Assembly (NCBI GenBank): GCA_013365365.1
Contig: JABVXU010000702.1
Span: 1-25,465, forward strand
Direction of reading: 5' to 3'
Source of the DNA: Cruorifilaria tuberocauda
Taxonomy: Eukaryota; Nematoda; Chromadorea; Rhabditida; Onchocercidae
DNA length: 25,465 nt
Positions 11,768 through 20,900 of the stretch are shown here, one piece after another; the first letter of the stretch is position 1; every line of letters begins with the position of its first letter. The translations under genes and the position numbers were made by a program. The notes under the pieces are model-generated. The model ran no database searches, was not told the DNA's origin, and saw only the letters and a list, made by a program, of their open reading frames with translations.

Positions 11768-11955
11768 ACGTTTCTTAACTTTACCTTCTTTCTTACCTTT
11801 TACCTTTCTTACCTTTTACCTTTCTTACCTTCTACCTTGCTTGCCTTTTACCTTTCTTACTTTTTACCTTTCTTACCTTTTACCTTGCTTACTTTTACCT
11901 TTCTTACCTTTTACCTTGCTTACCTTTTACTTTCTTACCTTCTACCTTTCTTTTT
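11768..11955. repeat. Polypyrimidine minisatellite, unit TTTTACCTTTCTTACC
   Basis: About eleven imperfect 16-bp units with small variants (TTGCTTACC, TTCTACC). The + strand is almost wholly pyrimidine plus spaced A. The minus strand reads as repeated GGTAAGAAAGGTAAAA, that is, serial matches to a 5' splice-site consensus. It may be triplex-prone. Confidence 0.9.
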
Positions 11956-11959
11956 TACT

Positions 11960-13250
11960 TATTAAAGCTATTATCCGATATTTTATTTTTAATTTCTAGA
12001 AATTAAAAAAGATAAATGAAATGATAGCAAGAAAGGGAAAGATTGATTAGTGTCATCGAAATACAGTACTTTTGATTTTGAGACATTTCGCAGTAAGTTC
12101 CGTTACTTGAAAGGTTTTTTAAATTGTAAATTGCACAATGGTACAAATTTTCCGTTCTTTTTTTCAATTATCATTTATTTGTCCTATCTATTCAATCTAT
12201 TATTTCCGGTTTGTCATTTTCATTTATTATTTAATTTCCTTTTTTTTTTCCGTGTCAGGCAGACAGGAAAAAGTTTTGTATCAAAACGATCTGATGCTAA
12301 TTTATCTCTTGTTTTCTGTAAATTTTCCTCCTTCTTCTTCTTCTTGTACTTTTTGAAAATTTTAACTTTTTCTCTCTTTTTTTAAATTAATGATAAAATT
12401 TATTGATAAGATAAATAAAGTGGGAATATATATTTCTTTTTTGGACAATGTTAAAATTCATAATTGTATAACTTATCATTTTTATTCTGTATTTTTAAAA
12501 CAATATATTGATAACGATCCAAAACCTACTTTGCAAATCTTGGTGTATATTTTTAGAGTAATACTAATAAAGGATCGAATGAATACTCATTTATTGATAA
12601 AATTTTATGATTTTATTAAGTTAACAAGTTATTAAGTTGAATTATTAAGTCAAGTATAGAATGAATTATTTGTATTATTGATTTCTTTTTTTCTTATTTG
12701 TAACTTTATTATTTTTTTTAAAAAGAAGAGAAAATGATTTCAATGTATTGTTTTTGTATATGTGAAAAGTTTTTAACAATATTTAATGAAATGAAAAAGA
12801 AGGAAAATGAAATTGTACTTTACTTTTTGTCACTTAAAGTTACTTATTACTTTCCTTTCAATAATTAACTTTCGTTAAATTGTACTATCTCAGGTGTAAT
12901 GGAAGGAAATATTCCATACGAGCAATGATATTTGCTAGATTTACTTAAATGTTTAATAAGTTAAAAATAGTCCCGAGAATTTCGAGAGTCTCGAGAGTTT
13001 TGAGATGAATTTATGAGAGTATTCTGGAAAAATATTTCGTTATAAATGTAAACGAATTTCCATTGGAACAATAAATGCTGCAGCAAATATATTCTTTTCA
13101 TTCATTTTCTCTCAAATAAATTTTCAATGAAATTTCGAAATTTTTACAAATTCATTTTTTCTTCCATTCATTTAAATACTTTGAATTGTTATAATTCTAT
13201 TATATTAATTAATTTAAATTAAAAAAAAAATCATGCTTTGTTTTGTTTTG
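11960..13250. other. AT-rich stretch with spurious open frames, no gene
   Basis: Three short + strand open frames occur at 12050-12635, two overlapping. They are rich in Phe, Ser, Leu, Tyr and Ile, contain long homopolymer-derived runs and show no domain. I regard them as chance openings in T-rich DNA. A TCGAGAGTCTCGAGAGTTT-like short repeat occurs near 12980-13000. Confidence 0.45.
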
Positions 13251-13252
13251 CA

Positions 13253-13314
13253 AAATTTATTCATTTAATGATTAATTTATTTTCTTGATTGATTTTTAAC
13301 GTAACCTAATTTAT
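13253..13314 (+). repeat. 62-bp direct repeat, copy 1
   Basis: Matches 13563-13624 with only two visible substitutions (T/C at 13265 and G/A at 13301). The core is ATTTTCTTGATTGATTTTTA, then AC, then G or A, then TAACCTAA. Copies are 310 bp apart in direct orientation. Such identity in rapidly drifting AT-rich DNA suggests a recent segmental duplication or flanks of an insertion. Confidence 0.85.
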
Positions 13315-13562
13315 AATAATACAATAATTATTGCAACTTTGATTTCATATTAATTTATTAAAATCGTAATAAAAATGGGAAAGGAAAAGTGGAACACATA
13401 TAAATTAAATTGAAACAGGTGAGATTACAGTAATGAATATTTGTTTTGAGAATTATTAATTCGGTAGAGACAAAAGAAATACCAGTTTTTAATTAATACA
13501 ATCTTTTTAATTTTATTTATTTCCACGAATTGAATTTTGACATAAATTTATTAATAAATTTC

Positions 13563-13624
13563 AAATTTATTCATTCAATGATTAATTTATTTTCTTGATT
13601 GATTTTTAACATAACCTAATTTAT
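13563..13624 (+). repeat. 62-bp direct repeat, copy 2
   Basis: Second copy of the element at 13253-13314. The 248 bp between the copies contain no open frame, so an LTR-like arrangement is possible but not supported by any internal feature. Confidence 0.85.
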
Positions 13625-13879
13625 GTGATTTAATTATGAGTAAATTAAAGTAATTCATTTTTACTTATCTAAATTACTGTTATATTTATTAACTGTCATT
13701 ATTAGTATCGTTGTTAGAGTCGAATTGAAAATAAAATCATTTTGATAATAACGATTATTTTAATACAGAAGTAAATAAAACGATAAAATATATGAGATAA
13801 TTGCAACATTTCATTACTGTATTTTACCGTAACTATAAATTATTTTCATTTATAAATTCTTTCATATTAAGTATTATAA

Positions 13880-14240
13880 TTATTTGATCTGTTAACTTTG
13901 ATCTATTGAATTGGTGCTATCTAACTTTATTGATTTGCCAGTAGGTTATTCTATCATCGATTCATTATTATTTAATTTATTGATTTCTCATCATTTTACC
14001 TATTGATTTTTTATTACTTTGATCTATTAATTTATTACTAATTAATCTATTGTTTTGCTATCATTTCATTTATCATCGATTTGGTATTTGGTTAACTTAC
14101 TAATTTCTTATTATTTCATTTATTAATCTATTACCATTTCACTTATTGATTTTTTTTGTCATTTAATCGATTGATTTTGTTTATTATTAAATTTATCGAC
14201 TTTATTTTATTTGATCCATTATTGAATTTTTCATTGATTA
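13880..14240. repeat. Degenerate TTTATTGATTT / TATCATTTCATTTATT minisatellite
   Basis: Irregular units of roughly 20-30 bp repeat TTATTGATTT, TTGATCTATT and ATCATTTCATTTAT with many substitutions. There is no coding potential. It may be an aged tandem array. Confidence 0.55.
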
Positions 14241-14289
14241 ATTCGATTGGATAAAATTATATGAGGAAAATGTATATGTTTACTCGTTA

Positions 14290-14374
14290 TCATACTTAAC
14301 TAAATCATTCATTCATTTGAATGAAATATTTGTTTCATGATATTATCATTGAAATAATGTATGATTAAGTATGA
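14290..14374. other. 85-nt imperfect hairpin, possible small-RNA precursor
   Basis: The 5' arm TCATACTTAA (14290-14299) pairs perfectly with TTAAGTATGA (14365-14374). After a 3-nt bulge, AATCAT pairs with ATGATT, and CATT with AATG further in. Size and bulge pattern are compatible with a miRNA precursor, but AT-rich DNA produces many such hairpins. The mature seed was not recognised. Strand unknown. Confidence 0.3.
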
Positions 14375-14929
14375 AATCAGTTTTGAATATATATTCATAC
14401 ATTTACATAATTTAATCCTATATTATTTTCACAGTATCGCATTTTTCCATTAATATTAAACTTTCATTTGTTTAATTTCTCTTTTTCTCTTACCATCCAT
14501 TCTATTTTTTACTTTTCATTCCTTCTCATTCCTTGCGAAAAGTTATACTAAAGATAATTATAATTTATGCATGACCATAAATATTACTAATATATTTCAT
14601 GTTTATATTTCCTTTCGTAATATTTGGTAATATGTAATTAAATTGAAATTAAAATACTCATATAATTAAAAGAAATACTATAATTAATTATCATTGAAAG
14701 ATGTGATATGCAGTTTAGCAAGTACATCTGTATGTATATTCTTTTTCTCTTTCCATTCAGTCTATAAGAGAAATTTGAATTAAATTTTAATTTTACTAAA
14801 ATAATATTTAAAATAATTTTTTTATTTATGTACACTGATGATAAGGAAAATAATCTATCCGACACTTATCATATCTGGATATGAATGATTAATGAGAAGG
14901 TAACAAATTAAATTTTAATCTTACATAAA

Positions 14930-15075
14930 GTTATAATTTAATAGTTATAATTTAATCAATAAATGATTATATCATGATTATATCATGATTATACGATTAT
15001 ACGTGCTTATAATATAATGATTATATATATATATATACCTATATGATAATGTATATACCTATATGATAATGATAA
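14930..15075. repeat. Short tandem repeats around (AT)n
   Basis: Successive small arrays: AGTTATAATTTAAT twice, ATGATTATATC about three times, an (AT)n run, then TATATACCTATATGATAATG twice with period 20. Confidence 0.8.
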
Positions 15076-15223
15076 ATTTTTTTTCCTTATTGTTTGACAA
15101 TCTATTGTAATTTCTTTTTTTTTTTGTAAATCATAATTAAAAGTTAATCGTATTTAATTTTAATTAATATAAACGTTTAATTACATTTAATTACTTCTAA
15201 TTTACATTTATTACGGAAAAAAT

Positions 15224-15402
15224 TGACGTGGAAAAAGTTCTTCATATATTTATATTTAATAAAAATCACGTCATAATATTTCTGCGTTTTTTTTTTCAAT
15301 TGGATTGTTTACTTTTTAATATTATTTAAGGTAAGTGAGAAAGAAAAAGGGAAAATTTTTTTATTTTTGATTTTCTACGTCACGTCACTTTTTCTTACGT
15401 CA
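15224..15402. promoter_or_regulatory. Cluster of five CRE-like TGACGT/ACGTCA sites
   Basis: TGACGTGG at 15224-15231, CACGTCAT at 15267-15274, TACGTCA at 15376-15382, overlapping ACGTCAC at 15382-15388, and TACGTCA at 15396-15402. TGACGT is the half-site for CREB/ATF and related bZIP factors. In DNA this AT-rich the hexamer should be rare, so five in 180 bp stand out. No transcript start is visible nearby. The nearest known gene segment is 2.3 kb downstream. It is a candidate enhancer or intronic promoter. Confidence 0.4.
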
Positions 15403-15546
15403 TTTTCTTTCGTTTTTTTTTTTGTTATTATTTTCATGAAATTTTTTATGTTTTCTTGAATGTGTCGAAATTTTGTGTGCAATACGGAAGAAATGGAAGA
15501 CAAATAATAAAGTTCGTTTCATCGATAATTTTTATTTTCAATAGAT

Positions 15547-15611
15547 TTTCTCTCTCCCGATATTTCTTTCACCTGCTTTTGAGAAAACACCGGGAAATAT
15601 GAGAGAGGAAG
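15547..15611. other. Hairpin with 14-bp stem, possible small-RNA precursor
   Basis: CTCTCTC (15550-15556), a CCG bulge and ATATTTC (15560-15566) pair with GAAATAT (15594-15600) and GAGAGAG (15601-15607). The stem may be extended outward by TTT with GAA-type pairs. A small TTTT-GAG-AAAA hairpin caps the inside. It is more GC-containing than its surroundings. Precursor function is a guess from shape. Confidence 0.3.
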
Positions 15612-15619
15612 AGATGTTT

Positions 15620-17045
15620 TCATTTCCTATTAATAAAGCTTTTTTTTAAAATCAATTTCAAAAATCATCAATGATATTTAAAAATTGGTTCATAAATGGT
15701 CGATATTTTAGTTTCGAACTTTATTTAAAATATTTCTACCATTATTTTCTACTTTTTTTTCACTTATTTTGCACTAATATATTGTTAATTTTAATTTAAA
15801 AAATTATTTTAATTTTTTGAATCTTGAATTTTGAATTATGAATTGAATTTTATGAAAGTTTCATTTCTTACTTTTTTGGTTTATTTGAAATTTGATTATG
15901 ATTAATCAAGTTATGATGATGTGTTTAATATGTGTATGATATGATTAATTAATTAATCAATATCAATTTAAATAGTTTATTGAATTAACAATATCTTTAG
16001 TTATTGATTTGTGAATTTTTTTCTCATGTTATTGTTTTACTTATTAATAATTTTTTTGTTATTGTTTTGTTGTTGTTGTTGTTATTGTTATTGTTTATTT
16101 AAATTTCAATTAGTAGTGACAGGTTAATATTTTACAGGTTAATCATAGATATTGGATGAACAAAATCTTCTTGTATTTTCGATGTATCATATGAAAGTAA
16201 GAATTCAATGTTTGAATTCATTTAGTATCTTAACTAAAATTTTTTAAGTTAATTGGTATAGGCATTTGTTAGCTTTTCGTTTGATTAATTAAACAATAAT
16301 ATCATTGATTGTATTATCTAATTTCCAAATTCTCTTAATTGTCATTAACAATTAAGGTTTATTAACTTTGATTATCAATTCAGTAAGCCTTAACTTTGAC
16401 TATTAATTCATTGAATTATCTTAAACTATGTTAACTTGTTAAAATATGAAATCAAAATAATCAATTGTTTATAAGCTCTTTTCATTTTCTCCTTATCACT
16501 TATCAATAAATCTTTAATTCCAACGAATAATTATTTGATTAAAATTAAATTTTCCTCTTTCCTACTTATTACAAGGTTAAAATATTGGATATCAAAAGAA
16601 ACAAAGTTTTTTTTTTTCTTTCATAAATTCCATCACTTATAGATTTGATACTTTACAATTTGTTTTCCTAAAGAAAAAAACGAGCATTTTAAGCTTCCTG
16701 TAAATTAATATAACACATGTGAAATGCCGAAGTTTCATATCAAATTTGTTAAGAAATAAATTTTGAAAGTTTTTTTTTTGCAAATATTCAACGATAAATT
16801 TTCTTCTCGAAAATTTAATCTTCAAGAAAATCACTGACAATCTTCGATGATTTATCATTTTGTTAAGAAGAATTTGAGAGTTTCGAAGTGATAAATCAAA
16901 TCATATCAAAATTCGGTTATTGGGTTATTGTTTTTTTTGATTTCATTTTATCTTTTCTCCGTTTCAATCATTTATTCAATATAGCATTTTTGTTTTATTT
17001 TTAAAAGTTACAATTTTGCTTTGCTTTTTATTTTTTGAGTGAACA
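15620..17045. other. AT-rich stretch, no gene found
   Basis: No coding signal. A TTG/TTA trinucleotide repeat occurs at about 16058-16094. GATTTATCA near 16848 pairs with TGATAAATC near 16890 as a weak inverted repeat. Minus-strand open frames here are short and compositionally random. Confidence 0.45.
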
Positions 17046-17050
17046 ATAAA

Positions 17051-17357
17051 TATTATCAATATCATTATCCAGCTTATCACTATTCCAAGTTATATTGTCA
17101 ATATCGTTATCCGGCTTATCACTATTCCAAGCTTATATTATCAATATGATTATCCAGCTTATCACTATTCCAAGTTTATATTATCAATATGATTATCCAG
17201 CTTATCATTATTCCAAGTTTATATTATCAATATCATTATCCAGCTTATCATTTATTCCAAGTTTATATTATCAGTATCATTTTCCAGCTTATCATTTATT
17301 CCAAGCTTGTATTATCAGTATCATTATCCAGCTTATCACTATTCCAAGCTTATATTA
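17051..17357 (+). repeat. 43-bp minisatellite, about seven copies
   Basis: Units start near 17051, 17093, 17136, 17179, 17222, 17266 and 17310, with a partial eighth at 17353. The unit begins TATTATCAATATCATTATCC and ends AGCTTATCACTATTCCAAGC plus TTA. Period 42-44 is not a multiple of three, and open frames through it (17095-17386) are repeat artefacts. The segment CAGCTTATC(A/G)CTATTCCAAGC also occurs in the array at 18046-18345 inside intron 1. Confidence 0.95.
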
Positions 17358-17729
17358 TTGTAACTTTTAAGCTTAAAATTATGTAAGTCGTAAACATAAG
17401 TTATAATTATAAATTTTATCCCATAAAATTACGAAAGCTATAATTTCGAATAAGTTATAGCATTTGTGTAAAAACATAATTATGATTTCAAATTGTTCAT
17501 TAACTGTAATAATTGTTATTTCAGTTATTGAAGAAACCATCGTTTATTTTTCTTTTTTTTTTTAAATTTGAAATATTTTATTATCATACTTTTTGGAATT
17601 AATACTTACTTGTAAAACGTTTAGTGAAATTTCAAGTTAATTGAGAAAAGTTTTTTTTCTGAAATGAAAAAAATGAAAGTTTTTTTAAAAAAATTATTTT
17701 TTTCAAAATTTTTTTTTGCATTTTTATAG

Positions 17730-17909
17730 GAGCATTCGCCAAATTCAATGCGACTAAACAACAGTTCCAGTTCAGCATCGGTTGCATCACGTCTCTATAC
17801 GAACGGTACACGTGTATCACAACGTGGAAGCTTTGGCAGTGAACCGGAATTGATGAGTTTTAGTGATAATGAAACATCAATTCATGAGCTAAATGAAATT
17901 TGTAGTCAG
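17730..17909 (+). CDS. Rab11-FIP exon 1 of window: Ser/Asn-rich linker
   Basis: Acceptor TTTTTATAG at 17721-17729, donor CAG|GTTTGT at 17909/17910. It is 180 nt, phase 0 at both ends, 60 codons. A TAG lies in frame immediately upstream at the acceptor, so the frame opens exactly at the splice site. The peptide is rich in Ser and Asn, has a basophilic-kinase-like QRGS, and an acidic end leading into the coil (HELNEICSQ). ATG 17748 lies 18 nt after the acceptor, which is also how a spliced-leader trans-spliced first exon would look. Confidence 0.85.
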
Positions 17910-20900
17910 GTTTGTTCCGGTTTTTTTTTTCTTCTTTTTACAAAGTGTTTAGACAAATATTAGAATACAATTTTTATGATAATTTTCCAGCAGTTAACTG
18001 AAAATTGTACTCTTAATTATACTCTTATACTCTTAATCAGTGTTATTCTCAGCTTATTGTTATCATTATCATATCGCTATTCCAAGTTTTTCGTTATCAA
18101 AGCTATCTTTATCATTATCATTATTCAGCCTATCGCTATTCCAAGCTTTTCGTTATCATCATCGTTATCAAAGCTATCCTTATCATTATAATTTCCAGCT
18201 GGCCGTATTCTAAGCTTATCGTTATCGTCATCGTTATCAAAGCTATCTTTATCATTATCGTTATCCAGCTTACCGCTATTCTAAGCTTATCGTTATCTTT
18301 ATCATTTTGATTATCCACCTTATCGCTAATTCAAGCTTATCGCTGTCATCATTATGGTTGTTTTAAAGCTTTTTCTTCTGCTTAATCTTTTATTTTTTTT
18401 AAATTACTGAATTCATGATCATGATATTATTATATTAATATATCAGCTATATATATAACGATTTTTCAGGATTTTATATTTTGATATAATAGTGCAAGAA
18501 AAAAAAATTTCAAAATTTATTGGATAAATTTGTTAATGAGTCATTGTTGTCTTTTTATCCGTTAAATTTTTATTTTATTTTTTTTCTTTCTTAGATATTC
18601 AAATGATAAACATAAACAGATGAATCATCGAAAATGCATATTTTGCTGCTTATTACTTTAAATTTAAATTTTCTTCCTTCCTGTTTTAAATTACAAAATT
18701 GATCTTTAAAGCTTTACAGATTAGTCAATGGAAATTTCATTGCTTACGTGAAAGTTAAATAATAAAATTGAACGGAAAATTTATCTTTCTTTGTTCATTC
18801 TAAAATTATTATTTAATTCTAAGTTAAAATAATAAGAAAAAAATTGTATTATGATGGACAACGAATACATGGACATACAAAATATAAATTCTGTAATTTA
18901 AGTAAAATTAGGAGTAATCATTAAGAGGATTTAATTTATATATTAGGTAAGTTAGATTGTTGCGCTGCAAATTTGGAAATATTTGAATGATAAGGATTGA
19001 TTATCAGTGTATGATAAACAGACATTACTTAAATTATTCATGGAATTATTGAAATTTGAATTTGTATATTTTTATTAAACTTAATTTATCAATTATTAAT
19101 AATCGATTGATAACAAAATTATGAAAAGGTTATATTGAAAAGTAATTTTTCAATTTATCATCTTATCATATCCTATCATCTGACTCAATCATTCCTGCGA
19201 AGCAATCATTTATATATAATTTACTCTAAATGATAAGTTAACGACCACAATCAACTCATCTATTCTGCCCGTTGCTTGTGTTTTCGATGATTTCATTAGC
19301 CTAACCTTTAACCCGATCGGGACATTTAAGCTTCGATTGTTCAGAGGTTTCCTTATCCAATCTTTTTGTCACTTTAGTTCAAAGCTGAAATAAGCCGAAT
19401 TATTGCTAACTTATGATTTCTGTAAAATAAAATGTTCATCATTTTAAAATCTAGAAAATTACAATTCGGTCAATACACACATACACACACATACACACAT
19501 GCACACATGCACACATGCATACATGCACACATACACACACATACACACATACACACATGCACATGCATAGATATATATATATATATATATAAATGAAGAT
19601 ATGAATTAGAATTTCATTTGTTTTACCTAAACTTTTATTTCTCTCATTTAAATAATCCACAATTAAAATCGTTATAAGATACTAAACGTTATGTTTATCC
19701 GATTTGCACTTTTTAAATAGTAATAATTAAGTTAACCTCACAATTATTCATTCATTCAATTACTCGATGACCGCTAATATTTTCAATTAATGATAATATA
19801 TCAATGAGTAGATTATCAATGATAATCTCTACTATCGTCATTAGCCGATCTAATATACCTAATTACGCATATTACGTAATGTACGTTGACTGATATACGT
19901 AACTAGTGACAAAAATACACATAATCACTAATATTTTCAACTTATCATTTCAACTTTTTCAATATTTCAGGAAATAATCCAATAATATTACTTATGATTC
20001 CACTTATGATAAGATCAGGTTTGAGAAGTTTGTCGAAATTACTTTCATAATAATGATAAATATGGGAGGAAGAAAGTTTTAAATATTATTTTTGCAAAAT
20101 AATTTAATAATTTAATTTAATTTCGTAAGGAAAAGGCTATTTTTTGTTTTGGATGAAACTTTCAATTTAAAAAAAAATTTTTTATTCATTTATTTATTTA
20201 TGTATTTATTGTCATAAATCATCTATTTTATTCACCTTTCTTTCTTTCTTTCACTTCCTTCCCTCTCTGTCTCTCTCTCTCTCTTTCTCCCTCTTATCTC
20301 CGAATGTGTTTTTTCCTAGCAAATATCACTGATATTATTAACTGATAAACAACATTTTAAAAGAAACAGAATGGAAAAATTTTTTTTAACACAAAGATAA
20401 ATAATTATATTTTATTATCAGAATGATCAATTTACATTTTATCAAATTAAAAAAAAATTTTAGATCAATCAAAGTTCGATCAATCAGAGAATATTATAAT
20501 TTATTTAACCGTTTAATTAACCTGGAAAATAACATTTCATATCATCTCATTGTTATTTATTTTAGTGTTTAAAATATTTGAAATTAGACAAAATAATCAA
20601 TAGGAATGTTACTGATAAGATGATAAATATGATAAAATGATAAATATAATTTCCTCAATAATTGTTTTTTCTCATTGTTCTTTTCGATGATTATCACTTT
20701 TAATGAAAATAAATTTCTTAGGTATTATCACTATTATCACTTTTAATGAAAGTAAATTTCCTTGGTATTATCATTTCTTACGAAAATTAACAAACTTCTT
20801 ATCTTTCAGGTATCATCACTTTCAAAGAAAGTTAATGATTTAGAAGAGGAGCGGATGAGTTCAGGTGAAGAAAAAGCACGATTACGAGCTGATAATGCCG

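Noticed and set aside
12050..12635. Three + strand open frames of 72-111 codons
   Set aside because: Phe/Leu/Ser-rich strings from T-runs, in competing overlapping frames, without similarity to a known family.
17095..17386. Repetitive proteins with SLYYQY units
   Set aside because: The 43-bp repeat is not a multiple of three and is open in more than one frame. No flanking exon structure makes a coding repeat likely.
19451..19660. Cys/Val/Met-rich minus-strand open frame
   Set aside because: Translation of the CA/CATG microsatellite in intron 1.
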